Source of the DNA: UBA10364 sp905182675
GTDB taxonomy: Bacteria; Bacteroidota; Bacteroidia; Flavobacteriales; Schleiferiaceae
Direction: 5' to 3'
NCBI GenBank assembly: GCA_963933975.1
Contig: CAWVWE010000002.1
Coordinates: 1-64,000 of the forward strand
DNA length: 64,000 bases
The first letter of the stretch is position 1. The number at the start of each line of letters is the position of its first letter. A program made the translations under genes and the position numbers. Positions 1 to 10,900 of the stretch are shown here, piece by piece. The notes below the pieces were generated by a model that did no database searches, was not told the origin of the DNA, and worked only from the letters and a program-made list of their open reading frames with translations.

Positions 1-718
1 CAAACTGCTTTCTACCGTATTCATTGCGAATCATATTAGCTCCTTGAACTACATCACCTTCGTCCAGTAGGGCAACAGATTCTTCGTGAGAATACATTTT
101 CCCCGCTTTACCCGGCTCTTGCAAATAGAGTACATTGTTTTGCTTTAGGGCAAACAGTACATCTTCTTTTGCAAACGATTCGCCGTGATTACTGGCATGG
201 CCTTCTTCCATTCCATGAATGACTTGACTAAAACTAAGACGCTCACCATCTTCATTGTATACATGAACAATCTCTTGCCGGTTCGTCTCAACAGCACCAG
301 TATCACCAGAAATAAAGTGGTACCACTCCCAAGCCTGAGAACCAACAAAAATAAAACCACCAATAATAGTTAGAAGCATCCAATTCGTTACCGCCTTGCG
401 ATTCATTTTCTCTCCAGCGTTAACTGCCAATACCATAGTAACAGAGGACATTATTAAAATAAATGTCATCAATGCTACATAGAGCAATGGTTGGTCTCCT
501 TCTAATCCAGGAAAATGAGTGAACACATTTTCAGCGATGGGCCAAGTGTTTTCATACTTAAAGCGCATTAAACCATAAGCGGTCAAGAAACCAGAGAAGG
601 TTAACGCATCAGAAAGCAAAAAGAACCACATCATGAGTTTCCCATAACGTGCACCTAGAGGTCTTGATCCTCCGCCCCAGTGGTGTTCTTCTTTCGACGT
701 ATCAGCAGTAGAAGCCAT
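1..718 (-). CDS. Cytochrome c oxidase subunit III, large form (partial, runs off left edge)
   Basis: Membrane subunit of the haem-copper terminal oxidase. Reading leftward from the ATG at 718 gives about 239 residues with no stop before the edge, so the C-terminus is missing. It opens with a short soluble stretch (MASTADTSKEEHHWGGG), then a first membrane segment (KLMMWFFLLSDALTFSGF), a second (LYVALMTFILIMSSVTMVLA) and a third (WMLLTIIGGFIFVGSQAWEWYHF). A polar stretch of about 90 residues follows. This long insert within the subunit III fold is usual in Bacteroidota oxidases. The gene lies 30 bases downstream of a second, shorter subunit III gene and of ctaB, so the three look like one transcript. 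The family call is firm; the symbol is withheld because two subunit III genes are present. Confidence 0.88.
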   Translation of the reverse strand, partial: MASTADTSKEEHHWGGGSRPLGARYGKLMMWFFLLSDALTFSGFLTAYGLMRFKYENTWPIAENVFTHFPGLEGDQPLLYVALMTFILIMSSVTMVLAVNAGEKMNRKAVTNWMLLTIIGGFIFVGSQAWEWYHFISGDTGAVETNRQEIVHVYNEDGERLSFSQVIHGMEEGHASNHGESFAKEDVLFALKQNNVLYLQEPGKAGKMYSHEESVALLDEGDVVQGANMIRNEYGRKQF

Positions 719-748
719 AACGATTGGTTTTGTAAAATTTCAGCAAAC

Positions 749-1327
749 TTAACGAATAACACTCAAAAAGACATATAAATAGACCCACAATAGGCCCATA
801 AAATGCCAATATATTGAAAGCAAGCTAACTCCAAGGTAATCCTCTTGACTGTACTTGCCCTTCAAAGACTTAGACATGGTGAAAATCAACGCTATGATTC
901 CACCTGCCAAATGAGCCAAATGAAATACTGATATCGCATAAACCCATGAGCCTGCCGGATTAGATCCAGGGCCTGTGAAAAAGACCTGATTCTCGGTCAA
1001 CTCCCTCCAACCATTAATCTGAAGAAAAGAAAATAATAACCCCAGCAGAAGTGTAGATAAAAGAGCCCCTTGAAGTGTTTTTCGGTTGCCAGTTTTTATC
1101 GCTGTCTTTCCATACCACAGCACAAGTGATGAGAATACGATCACAAGTGTACTATAGAGAAACGATGGTGGAAGCTCAAAGGACAGCCACTGCTCATTTT
1201 GTACTAACGTTGTGCGACTTACCACATAACCTGAGGTCATTCCTGCAAATGCCATAGTGATGCTTCCCATACCAACCCAAAGAAGTGGTTTCGCTGCCTT
1301 TCGGCGCTGCTGAGCTAATGTTTCCAT
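749..1327 (-). CDS. Cytochrome c oxidase subunit III, short form
   Basis: A 192-residue haem-copper oxidase subunit III-like membrane protein with about five hydrophobic segments. Characteristic stretches are FSLVLWYGKTAIKTGN-type loops, the VFHLAHLAGGIIALIF helix and the C-terminal YWHFMGLLWVYLYVFLSV, which matches the conserved subunit III ending (YWHFVDxVW). It starts directly after the ctaB stop codon with no gap, so translational coupling is likely. Flavobacteria commonly carry two adjacent subunit III genes of unequal length, and this is the shorter one. It probably acts with the coxA and coxB products encoded at 20820-23670. Confidence 0.88.
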   Translation of the reverse strand: METLAQQRRKAAKPLLWVGMGSITMAFAGMTSGYVVSRTTLVQNEQWLSFELPPSFLYSTLVIVFSSLVLWYGKTAIKTGNRKTLQGALLSTLLLGLLFSFLQINGWRELTENQVFFTGPGSNPAGSWVYAISVFHLAHLAGGIIALIFTMSKSLKGKYSQEDYLGVSLLSIYWHFMGLLWVYLYVFLSVIR

Positions 1328-2206
1328 TTAAATGTACCTGTCTATTACGTAAATAATTTGCATTCCTGTGAGATAACCAATACTACTGAACATTAGTTTT
1401 CGTGCCACCTCATCAGATCCTGATTTTAATAATTTTATAGCATATGAAAGTACCCAAAGGCCCAAGGCGAGCACGCCAGCTGCACCAAGATAACTTAGAG
1501 TTAGTTCTCCAGTTATATGGAACACTGGCAGGATACCTGCAATAATCATCCAAATGGTATAGGTTATAATATATATTTGAGACGATCTGTTTTTAGCTAA
1601 AGAAGGCAACAGGTTATAGCCTGCTCTACCGTAATCATCAAAGGAAAACCAAGCTATGGCCCAGAAATGAGGGAATTGCCAGAAGAATTGTTGGGCAAAC
1701 AACGTTCCTGTTTCTATATCAAAATCATTCCTAGCCGCTACCCATCCTAACATATAAGGAATAGCTCCAGGAATAGCTCCTACAAAAACTGCCAATGGAG
1801 TTTTCGCTTTCATTGGGGTGTATACCAGCGCATATAACACGACTGATATTGCACCAAAGATGGCGGTTAGACTATTTATAAAATAAAGACAGAGCAACCC
1901 AATAGTTAGCAATATAAATGCCGCCGTATAAGCTTGAGTTAGGGTTAATGTGCCTGATGGGATTGGACGATTTTTAGTCCGGTTCATCAGTGCATCTTGC
2001 TCCTTTTCGTAGATCTGATTAAAGGCATTTGAAGCTGCAACTACACATATTCCTCCTACGATGAGTAATAAGAGGATCAACCAATCAAAGGACTGATAAC
2101 CCAATAAGTACCCAACAAGCGAAGAAAAAACAACAGATGTACTTAATCTCAATTTGCCTAATCGGATGACTTCTTTAAGTAATGAGGGAGGCGCAACTGC
2201 AGTCAC
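1328..2206 (-). CDS. ctaB: Protohaem IX farnesyltransferase (haem O synthase)
   Basis: A 292-residue UbiA-family prenyltransferase that adds a farnesyl group to haem B to make haem O, needed for the aa3 oxidase encoded elsewhere in this window. The prenyl-diphosphate site is visible at about residues 62-84 (NAFNQIYEKEQD followed by MNRTKNRPIPSG), and the second conserved region is near GAIPGAIPYMLGW. Around nine membrane helices fill the protein. The start is a GTG at 2206; no ATG lies near it, and the family's N-terminal pattern (LLKEVIRLGKLRLS) begins a few residues later. A promoter of the Bacteroidota type sits about 20 bases upstream. The two subunit III genes follow directly. Confidence 0.93.
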   Translation of the reverse strand: MTAVAPPSLLKEVIRLGKLRLSTSVVFSSLVGYLLGYQSFDWLILLLLIVGGICVVAASNAFNQIYEKEQDALMNRTKNRPIPSGTLTLTQAYTAAFILLTIGLLCLYFINSLTAIFGAISVVLYALVYTPMKAKTPLAVFVGAIPGAIPYMLGWVAARNDFDIETGTLFAQQFFWQFPHFWAIAWFSFDDYGRAGYNLLPSLAKNRSSQIYIITYTIWMIIAGILPVFHITGELTLSYLGAAGVLALGLWVLSYAIKLLKSGSDEVARKLMFSSIGYLTGMQIIYVIDRYI

Positions 2207-2226
2207 AAAGTGTTTTATTTAAAAGA

Positions 2227-2257
2227 CAAAGGTAAGGATGAAAGTGTTGCCTATAAA
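2227..2257 (-). promoter_or_regulatory. Putative promoter of ctaB and the subunit III genes
   Basis: On the minus strand TACCTTTG (2234 to 2227) matches the Bacteroidota -7 element TAnnTTTG exactly. Twenty bases upstream is TTT rather than the expected TTG. Transcription would start about 14 bases before the ctaB GTG. The -33 match is imperfect, so confidence is moderate. Confidence 0.4.
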
Positions 2258-2261
2258 GCTA

Positions 2262-3062
2262 CTATTCAACAATAAAATGTGGATTTAACAGGTCCTCCTT
2301 ATTATAGCGAAGCGCTGTCTTATTCTTCTTTTCGACCATGGTAAATCCGGCAGCTTCAACCACTGCTTGACCAGCTGCAGTATCCCATTCCATGGTTGGC
2401 GCAAATCTTGGATAAACATCAGCCGTACCTTCCGCCACCATACACATTTTAAGCGATGAGCCTTTGGAAATAACAGACACCTCTCCATGTGCTATTCTGT
2501 ATTTTTCTATGAATGCCTCGGTTTCCTCGTTCATATGTGATCTTGACCCTACAGCAGTAAAGGGCCTCTCTTGTGCTTGAGGCAAAGAAGTTGCTTTAAC
2601 CAAGTAATCCGGTGTAAATCGTGTATCCGTGTCAATCTTTAATTTAAGTGCTCCTTGGCCCTTGACACCTATATACAGTTCCCCTGAGACAGGAACGTAT
2701 ACGACACCTAGTATTGGAGAACCTTCTTGAACAAGTGCTATGTTGACCGTAAACTCTCCGTTTCTCTTGATGAACTCCTTCGTGCCGTCCAGTGGATCAA
2801 CAATCCAAAGTGTAGACCAATGTTTACGATCTTCATAAGGTAAATGCTTTCCCTCCTCACTTAAAACCGGAATTCCTGTGGCGTCAAGAAGCTTAACAAT
2901 AGCCAAATGAGCCCGAGTATCAGCCTGGGTTAAAGGACTGTCGTCTCCCTTGTAATCAACCAACGTCTCTTCATTATTATACACCTCTAGAATCTCCTTA
3001 CCTGCGTCTAACGTTGCTTGTATCGCTATTAAAGAGAGCTTATCTAACTGAGTTGACGTCAT
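2262..3062 (-). CDS. cysQ: 3'(2'),5'-bisphosphate nucleotidase CysQ
   Basis: A 266-residue inositol-monophosphatase-superfamily enzyme. It hydrolyses adenosine 3',5'-bisphosphate, the by-product of sulfate assimilation and sulfotransfer, in the cytoplasm or at the inner membrane. Metal-binding residues are visible: E69-E70 in VLSEEGK, D89 and D92 in WIVDPLDGTKEF, and the C-terminal Asp in EWDTAAGQAVVEAAG. Length is normal for CysQ. It is separated from the upstream tonB gene by a terminator hairpin and from ctaB downstream by 55 bases, so it may be a single-gene unit. General inositol phosphatase activity is the alternative, but FIKRNGEFTVNIALV fits CysQ better. Confidence 0.92.
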   Translation of the reverse strand: MTSTQLDKLSLIAIQATLDAGKEILEVYNNEETLVDYKGDDSPLTQADTRAHLAIVKLLDATGIPVLSEEGKHLPYEDRKHWSTLWIVDPLDGTKEFIKRNGEFTVNIALVQEGSPILGVVYVPVSGELYIGVKGQGALKLKIDTDTRFTPDYLVKATSLPQAQERPFTAVGSRSHMNEETEAFIEKYRIAHGEVSVISKGSSLKMCMVAEGTADVYPRFAPTMEWDTAAGQAVVEAAGFTMVEKKNKTALRYNKEDLLNPHFIVE

Positions 3063-3085
3063 GGTATTGGGTTGTGAATGAATCT

Positions 3086-3114
3086 AAAAAGCCTGAGCTA
3101 ATGCCCAGGCCTTT
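3086..3114 (-). terminator. Rho-independent terminator downstream of tonB
   Basis: On the minus strand the arms GCCTG and CAGGC enclose a ten-base loop (3110 to 3091) and are followed by a run of T (3090 to 3086). The stem is short, but it sits between the tonB stop and the cysQ start. A-rich flanks also allow some function on the other strand. Confidence 0.55.
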
Positions 3115-3143
3115 AAAAAATAAGTATACTTAATTAGAGTAGT

Positions 3144-3848
3144 CTATTGAAGACGTGCGTTGATTGGAACAGTGTACTGCATGCGCACCGGTTTTCCACG
3201 TTGTTTAGCGGGTTGAAACGTTGGTAGTTTTTTGATCACACGAATTGCTTCATCGTCGATCAACTTATCGACGCCACGTGCAATAGTGATGCTACTTACC
3301 CTTCCGTTTCTCTCAATTACAAAATTGACATAAACCTTTCCTTGAATACCCATTTGACGGGCCAGTTCCGGAAATTCGAAATTACTCCCGATGTGCTTCA
3401 TGATCTGCTGGTTAAAACACATAAACTTCTCGTCTTCGGTAGCGAACTTTTCACATCCAGGGAAAACAGGTTTGTTCTCCACAACAGCAAAATTAAAAAT
3501 CTCGTCGCTCTCTTCGTCGTCTTCAACGATTTCAATTTCCTCACTCTCATCAGTCTCCGTTGATTCAAACTCAACCTCTTCAATCTCCAAGTCATTTTCA
3601 ACAATCTGAATGATCTCTGGAGGTGCTGGAGGAGGTGGTGGTGGCGGAGGTGGCGGTGTCCTATTTGTGATAATTGCTATTTCGTCATCATCTTGAAAAT
3701 CTACTCTACCTAAATCAGCGGGACCGCCTTCATAGGATTTCAATTCTAAGAAGAATAATGTCATTGCCAATGAGACAGTAAGACCGATCAACAAGAATAA
3801 ACTCTTCTTGTTTTCCGCATCCGCCTTGATGGTTTTTCTTTTCTTCAT
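3144..3848 (-). CDS. tonB: Energy transducer TonB
   Basis: A 234-residue TonB-family protein linking the inner-membrane proton-motive force to outer-membrane receptors such as the two encoded at 57255 and 61770. Order of parts: a short basic cytoplasmic tail, one membrane helix at about residues 16-36 (SLFLLIGLTVSLAMTLFF), a proline run at about 65-78 typical of the periplasm-spanning linker, an acidic Glu/Asp-rich stretch at about 85-115, and the TonB C-terminal domain from about 150 (ARQMGIQGKVYVNFVIERNG to PVRMQYTVPINARLQ). The proline run plus the C-terminal fold make the family certain; its receptor partners are not shown by sequence. A promoter match lies 21 bases upstream. Confidence 0.93.
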   Translation of the reverse strand: MKKRKTIKADAENKKSLFLLIGLTVSLAMTLFFLELKSYEGGPADLGRVDFQDDDEIAIITNRTPPPPPPPPPPAPPEIIQIVENDLEIEEVEFESTETDESEEIEIVEDDEESDEIFNFAVVENKPVFPGCEKFATEDEKFMCFNQQIMKHIGSNFEFPELARQMGIQGKVYVNFVIERNGRVSSITIARGVDKLIDDEAIRVIKKLPTFQPAKQRGKPVRMQYTVPINARLQ

Positions 3849-3868
3849 GAGTGGGAACTATTGTGAGG

Positions 3869-3898
3869 CTAAAATAGCTAAAAGTATGATTAGCACAA
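3869..3898 (-). promoter_or_regulatory. Putative promoter of tonB
   Basis: The minus strand has TTG (3898-3896), a 19-base spacer, then TATTTTAG (3876-3869), which matches TAnnTTTG at seven of eight positions. The rest of the 255-base gap between vanZ and tonB (up to 4103) shows no gene, RNA or strong hairpin. Confidence 0.5.
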
Positions 3899-4103
3899 GG
3901 TGTTTACAATTGGATTTAATTCAACTTAAAGTTACTGGGCAGAACAGAGGACATCCTAACAAGCTAGCTACTGATTTTTCCTGGCTCAAGTGTCGGTAAT
4001 TCTTTCCTTACACGTAAAGCGTCCATGTCTAAAAAACAACATAGACAGAATGGGCGATTTTCGCGGTCCTCATGTTACTGTATCTCAATGATACATTCAA
4101 AAA

Positions 4104-4490
4104 CTAGGCCAATATCCTATGTAAGACTCTGGATATTATAATTCCTGATACCGCACCGGCGCTATTCGCCATTGCATCCAGCACCTCTGCAGATCTTCCA
4201 ACCGCCATCCACATTTGCAAGTATTCTACGATAACACCGATAACCATAGCGGAAGACCAATAGAATAATATTTTTCCATAGGACAAAGATTTTCTATACC
4301 CTCTAGAGCTACCAAAATACAATAGAACTACCCAGACCAGATAAAAGGTAAAATGAACCACCTTATCAGAAATTTCAAAATCTATACCAGCGCTTAGAGC
4401 TTCAACAGGAACTAAGCATGCATACAAAATGAAAAAGCCCCAACCAATGGCAGGGGCTCTATATATCCATGGATTACTCATTTTATCCAA
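4104..4490 (-). CDS. VanZ-family membrane protein
   Basis: A 128-residue membrane protein with about four helices. The family's signature blocks are present: FEISDKVVHFTFYLV (about residues 38-52) and GVIVEYLQMWMAVGRSAEVLDA (about 84-105), followed by NSAGAVSGIIIS. VanZ relatives are tied to teicoplanin tolerance in enterococci, but the role of short Bacteroidota members is unknown. The start overlaps the end of gcvH by eight bases, so the two are probably co-translated. The order ruvA-sprA-gcvH-vanZ is a familiar arrangement in Flavobacteria. Confidence 0.85.
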   Translation of the reverse strand: MDKMSNPWIYRAPAIGWGFFILYACLVPVEALSAGIDFEISDKVVHFTFYLVWVVLLYFGSSRGYRKSLSYGKILFYWSSAMVIGVIVEYLQMWMAVGRSAEVLDAMANSAGAVSGIIISRVLHRILA

Positions 4491-4860
4491 GCAAAGCTTG
4501 ATACGCTGCTACATCCATTAATTCTTCCAATTCAGCTGGATTAGACACTTTTATTTTCACCATCCAACCTTTGCCGTAAGGATCCTCATTTACAGATTCA
4601 GGTGCATCTTCTAAACCATCGTTTACTTCAAGTATTTCACCGGCAACGGGCAGGTAGAGATCTGAAACTGTTTTAACAGCCTCAACACTACCAAAAACCT
4701 CATCTCTTCCAAGCTCTTCGCCTTCCGTATCAACATCTATGAACACGATATCTCCTAATTCACCTTGGGCAAAATCAGTAATTCCGATGTAAGCTACATC
4801 ACCTTCAACACGGATCCACTCGTGATCCTTAGAGTATTTTAAATTTTCAGGGAACTGCAT
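4483..4860 (-). CDS. gcvH: Glycine cleavage system protein H
   Basis: A 125-residue lipoyl carrier protein that shuttles the aminomethyl group between the P, T and L proteins of the glycine cleavage system. The lipoyl-lysine is K63 in FGSVEAVKTVSDLYLP. The N-terminal YSKDHEWIRVEGDVAYIGIT and the central DPYGKGWMVKIK are typical, and length is normal. gcvP, gcvT and lpd are not in the window, as is usual when gcvH sits beside sprA. It has its own promoter match in the 53-base gap after sprA and overlaps vanZ downstream. Confidence 0.96.
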   Translation of the reverse strand: MQFPENLKYSKDHEWIRVEGDVAYIGITDFAQGELGDIVFIDVDTEGEELGRDEVFGSVEAVKTVSDLYLPVAGEILEVNDGLEDAPESVNEDPYGKGWMVKIKVSNPAELEELMDVAAYQALLG

Positions 4861-4879
4861 AAGGGTTTGTTTAGTTTGT

Positions 4880-4909
4880 CAAATGTAAGGTCAAAATTCT
4901 TTTTTACAA
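4880..4909 (-). promoter_or_regulatory. Putative promoter of gcvH-vanZ
   Basis: The minus strand has TTG (4909-4907), a 19-base spacer and TACATTTG (4887-4880), a full match to the Bacteroidota promoter pattern. It sits between the sprA stop at 4914 and the gcvH start at 4860, so gcvH can be expressed independently of the very long sprA transcript. Confidence 0.6.
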
Positions 4910-4913
4910 TTGC

Positions 4914-7900
4914 TTATTGCGCTAGATTAAATCTAAATGCAATGCCCCCATTTGTGTTTAATGTTGGAAATGCATTTGAGGTCTTAAATGAACTCACCGT
5001 CTGGTCGTAATAAAGTCGTGCTGTCAATTTGGAGGACAACATATAGTCTGCACTGGCTTTTAATGACCATATTCTTTGTCCCGCGGTTACCTGATCTAAA
5101 CCCTCTTGAATTCTTCGAATCACGGTTTGATTATCTCTTAAACTGAAATCTAATTTTAAGTCTAAGTTCGAGGTGATTTTCTGAGGACGTCCATCACTAA
5201 TAATATTAAAGCTTACATCCTTGATGATGTAACCCGTTCCTACAACTACTTCCAGGCCTTTGGTATCTGTCATCTGGTTATTGACTAAAGATAGGTTTAA
5301 CTGCCTATTTCTCTTGATATCAAATCGCAGACTCGCCTGGTTTTTTAAGCGCAGATTCACACCAACGAAGGGGCCGAAATTCTCCGAGACACTTATTTGA
5401 GAAATTTGATACTCGGGTAAAAAGTCACCGTTGGTATTTCTGATGTTGTTTACCGGCTCGCCATTTTGAATACGCTGTTGCAAAAGCATGTTACTCTGAT
5501 AAGAGCTCATCGTATACAAGCTCTTGTACGTATGTGTGAGGGTGAAACTTTGGAAATTTTTCTTAAACCATGGGATGCGCATCAATCCATTGAAGTTCAG
5601 GTTCCAATTAGGCATAGGTAAGATTGGACGACCATTCAGCTCTACCTCCGAGGGATCTTTTCCACTGTAGGCCGCAAGAAATGCTGGTATGAGTACGTCA
5701 GAACTATTATAACTGTATCCATCATAACCTTCTCTTGTGCCCGTAGAATCTAGGGCACCTGTTATAAGAATGGGACTATACGTTGGATCCGCATTTGCCC
5801 GTGACTGCGCCAATCGGTCAGATACAACAGCGCGGTGTGCGAGAAAGGTATTGTATACCGGCGAATTCGTTGAATCGACTTTCTCAAAAGCACTTCTTAT
5901 AGATAGGAATGAAATGCTGTAGTTTCCTGTTTCCATTGGATTAAAGTGATAATATCCTTCTGACAAAGCCAGGGTAGTATCCACTAAGGGATCATGGTAC
6001 CTGTACAGAGACGAACTGTTCAGACCAGATACCTTGGTCGCAGTAATCTGAAGTCGTATGTCCTGCCAAGGCTCCACCACGGCTCTAAAGTTCAAGTTTT
6101 CCGTAAATGTTTTCTGAAACTGGTTAGGCTGTTTGGTATTCTGTGTCAACCAACCATTATCACTGGCCCTTACGGCGATGTCGGATTGAGCACCAAAAAC
6201 AAAGTCTAAACCAGGAGCCATCAATGCAGACGGATCTAGGCCCAAGTACGTGGGATTTGTAATGATTCCTGGCAACAATGTTCCATTGGTCTGAGAATAA
6301 GTCAATGATGCTGACCTAACAAGCATGGTCAGCCTTGCCGCTCCAAGTAAAATTTTTGATGGCTCTTTTTTTTCTTTTTTCTCTTTTTCTTCTTTACCCT
6401 GTTTACCATCCTTAGCTGAAGCACCCCTTCGCTGTGGCGCACCTCTTCTGGACACTGCTTTAGCTCGACCTCCCTGATTGGCTTTTTGAAGGAAGGGAAC
6501 TTGGTTATATAAATTTACAAAATTGGCATTCCCAGTGAATTGGATATTGTTTGAATTTTGAGCCCTACTTCCGTAATAAAGCTCCGGGTTTGATTTAGGA
6601 CTTAATGCTCTTGTTGAATTTGTGGTCCAGTCATAGTTTCCTGTATAGCGAACACTTGCACTAGTGAAGTCCATGAAGGGAAGCTTGCTAATTGGGATTT
6701 GCCAATTAACGTTCAAAGTCTGGTGGAATTGAGTAGGACGACCTAATGTTGACAATCCGGCAGCAATCGTATCTCTATTTGCTTGAGTTTTGGGATCACC
6801 CGGCAACTCATCTACCCTGGTTTGTGCGGTAGCATTATAGTCTAATTTCAATCCCTTGCTAAGGTCGTATGCCACATCATACATTCGTTTCGAGGTTAGG
6901 GCCTTATTGAAAGTCAATGGCAATGCAATAGTTGGATCAAAAGTGTTGCGCATCTGCATCGTGGAGAGCTGACGCTTTAGTTCAGTTCTCATACTCACCT
7001 TTGATGGCAAATAATAAAAATTAAAATCACGGATCAACGACAGCTGTTTGCTCTTGATTTTGTTTTTAAAAGGTGCTATGTTTTGAGGTTTCGTTTGATA
7101 GCTATAATTGATAGAAGCTGTATGCATAACTCTGTGGTCTTGCACAATATTGATATTTCTTCGATCACTTTCAGTAAAAGCATACGAAGTATTGAAGTTG
7201 CTAATCGCTAAAGGCGAATTACCCCAATCAAATGAGCGTTCCTTAGTCGGTTTTTTAGCGCTTGCACCCTCCGATTTTGGGTTTGGTGGTTCGTTGGGCA
7301 TTCGAGGTGCGCCTCGAGCTCCTGTAGATTTTTCTTTCCGAACATTAGTGAAGTTGATGCTTTTTAGCTTTAAATATTCCTGACCGGCATAACGCAAACT
7401 GTCACGCTCTTTGTCTGTATCCGCAGCTAAAAGTGCTTGTTTAAACTCGATATCAGGATCCAACGGATTGAATTGGGGCGATTTAAAGCTTTCATTAAAA
7501 CTGAAGAACATGGGGAACTTAATACCCGCTTCTTGCGGTAAGAGTTTGTCTAGATTGATGTTAGATTGAATCCCATAAGATCGTTCTGAATATTTATTTC
7601 TTTCGTTGACCGTTTGATCAATAGAACCAAACCCAATAGTACTGAGCATACCAGTAAGATTGATATTTGCGACGTCAGCAAGTTTTGCACTGGCCGTTGC
7701 CGTAGCGGCCCACCCTCCAGTATTGTCAAAATCACTCAAGCGCAGTTCATTTACCCAAATTTCCGCGCACTTGGCTTGGCCATCGTCATTATCAACGGCT
7801 GAACGCTTTTTAGGATTTCGAACTCCTACGAGTAAGGTCCTTATGTTACCCAGGTTAGGCGAACCGACTACGCTTAATCGTCTTCCCTCTGGAGTAGTGA

Positions 7901-10900
7901 TTGTATATTTATTGACCAGACTCAAGGTGGGGTCGGTTTCCATAGCCGCATTACGCGTCAACTTTAAGGTTTTCAAATCCTCAAAAGCCACGTCAATATT
8001 ATTGTCTTGTGGCCAAATATCCTCAGGTAGTAACTCGCCCCATGGGGTTACTTTTAATGGCACCTCATATTCATAATAATTCCCATTGTAGTCGGAACCT
8101 AAGCGAACAAATATGGATAAATCGCCATCTTGTAAATCTTCGAAATCACCGCTAGCTTCAGCATGGACAAACATTCTTAAGCGCTTGTACATTCTCATGT
8201 CAAAGTTGAAGTTTCTGAATACCGCGCGAGCATCTCCATCTCTAAGCCCACAGATTTCAAGAGACATACTCTGTTCATTTTGCTGAACAATTTGAGTACC
8301 TCCATAGACCAGTTGACGTTGAATATCCGGCGGCAACACGTAAGGAATTGGAGTTTTACCACCATTCTCCTCCAGATTGACAGCGTTCACATTAAAGGAG
8401 GTATTGTCATTTTCATCAATGGGCACATTTTCGCGCAGGTCATCCAAAGAAAATGGGAATCTTCTCCATTCACCTCTGACCAGTTCTAAGCGCGCAAACC
8501 TCATGACGATGGGGTCATCAAATTCCGTCAGGAACATTCTCAAAAAGCGGATAGATCGAAAATCAGTAATACCTCCCACCTTTTTCTGTGGCTCAAATAC
8601 GGGGATTTTAAATTGAATCCAACGGGTCGGTCGTGACATACCGTTGGGAAGATCGTGGCTTTGAGTTTCGTATATATCTGTAACAAAATTGCGTCCAACC
8701 TCGAGGTCTTCAGGACGCATCGAGACGCGATATTGGAAATAACTCTCCGTCTTACTTAACGTTTGATCTCTATTGGCATCTTCCTTATCAGGTATGTTGG
8801 TCGCAGAAGCTGGGGAGCCATTTATAGTTATGGTTGAGCTATTACCTTGAATACCATTGAAGTTTTTGTAACGCTCCATTATATCAGCACCTTGGTTGTC
8901 CAAACTGTCACCTCTATAAAAAACAAAATTATCTCCAGAGGGGTCGTTAAACACATTTTGATAAGCATTAGATCCCGAGCCTAACGCGCTGCTGATTCTA
9001 GTCAAATAGTTCGCGCCGCCACTTGGATTCCAGACTCGTTCTTCGTAATCATTTAAGGCGTCAAAACCGACATCTTGATATTCTCTAGCACCTGATGCAT
9101 TGTCAAAAAATTCTGTGATTGGCTGTATTTCAGATAGGTAGCCCCACGAGGTGGTGTCCATAGTGCTTTTGTCCCCTGTTGCTGGGATTCCATTTTCAAA
9201 ACTTTGACGACCGTCCTTGAGCACATCTTCACTGACGCTACCTAAATTAAAATATACATCACCACCATCTGGAGCGTCTGGGTTGTCGTAGAAGGGGTCC
9301 ATCACCCAAAACTGTATGAACTCAATATTTTGCTCCTCAAAATTATTTATTTGTAGCGGGCGCATGATACCGGCCCATCTAGATCCAGGATCTTCTAATA
9401 GCCCATTTGCATTCATGCCCGAGCTTATTCCAGGCTCACCTTCAACATCAAAATTATATGGACCTCTTTCATTGGGGTAATACGCCAAATCAAACATGGC
9501 TAAGTTTCTTGCCTCGTTTTGCTGCAAACTGTAATTAGGGAACACTTCTTTAATCAGCACCTCGCGCATACGCTGATCAGAAGTGATTTCGGGATCATTT
9601 CTGATATTATCAGGAACAGAACTACCACCGGTAAAGAGTGATGGGTCTACAATATACCAAGCCAATTTTGCTCTGTTGTAACCATAAGCCAAGTCATTAT
9701 TCAAGGTGCTCTCAGGAAACATACTTGCTTGATTACCTGGGGTAGAAGCTAGGTTCCATGAATTAAGACTGCGCAGGTCAATGGTCGTTTGAGAACTTTC
9801 AAAATCGTCTAAATACGTAGTTTCTGCACCGGTGATCTTTATTCCCTTTGGGGAGCCCGGAATGAGGTTCGCAAATTCTCCTTTAAACTGTAACTGCGAT
9901 TTTTCCTTTGTTTCAACAAAGGGCAGTGCATCCATTAAGCGCGTCAAATAAGGCGCTTCAGCATTGTAATTCGTGTTCATTCCCCAGATGGTGTTGGAAA
10001 TAGGCTCGTCTCCAATATTTACCTTTTGGGTTAACGGACGTTCCGTAAGATGCAACCACGTCCCTCCAATATTTAAGTTGTCGTTTACTTTATGGTCTAT
10101 TGTGGTACCATAAAACGTTTTTGTCTGGACATTAAATAGTGTGTTATTTTCAAAATTTACCTTGATAGGTGAACCGGCGCTCATTACTCCCTCATTGATA
10201 ATACGCACTCTCCCCAGAGAATAATCTACGGTATAGTCTTGATTTTCAACCAGTGTTCTACCACCTGCAGTTACACTTACAGAGCCTTTAGGAATGTTAA
10301 AAGCCCCTAATGAGATTTCTGAACCTGAAGCGCTTTTATACTGGCCCCTTAATATATATTTATTGAGTTGTGTTTGTTCTTGCGCCCGAAATCTCGTGCT
10401 GTCGTAAAGAGCTTGATAGACGTACTTTTCACGCGTTTTCTCCGTGTCCAATTTATCATAGAGGTTCGCTCCAAAAGGCTCCACTACAGGAAACATGATA
10501 CGCCCACGTTGCTTATCAATAGTTACACCTTGAACAAAATCAAAAATACCATCGGGATATGGGTCATTGTTGTTGTTTAATCGATCCAATTCCATTACCC
10601 CGATAAGCAGCGTGTCACTTAAGTTACCATCTGGCAAAAATGGTATAGGCACGCCTGTTTCATCGTTCATGTATAAGATATCGAGATAGAAGTCTTCTTT
10701 GTCCAATTGAAAAGCATTTAAGGAATAAATGTTTTTCATCATCAAATCCCATGTGGGCATCCGAACATCCAAGACTGTACTTTTTAAGAGCTTCAGGATC
10801 AATGTTTTTGGCGGTGTCACTCCATCGTTAGAAAATTCCCCTACCTGATAAGTTCTTCCACCAGCGGTGTATTGAAACGCTACAGCCAACACCTCATCTT

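Noticed and set aside
3600..3660. Proline-codon repeat in tonB as a microsatellite of special interest
   Set aside because: Proline runs are the normal periplasm-spanning linker of TonB proteins.
7660..8076. Open frame of 138 codons opposite sprA
   Set aside because: Ser/Thr-rich shadow of a real gene; sprA is intact and well matched to its family throughout.
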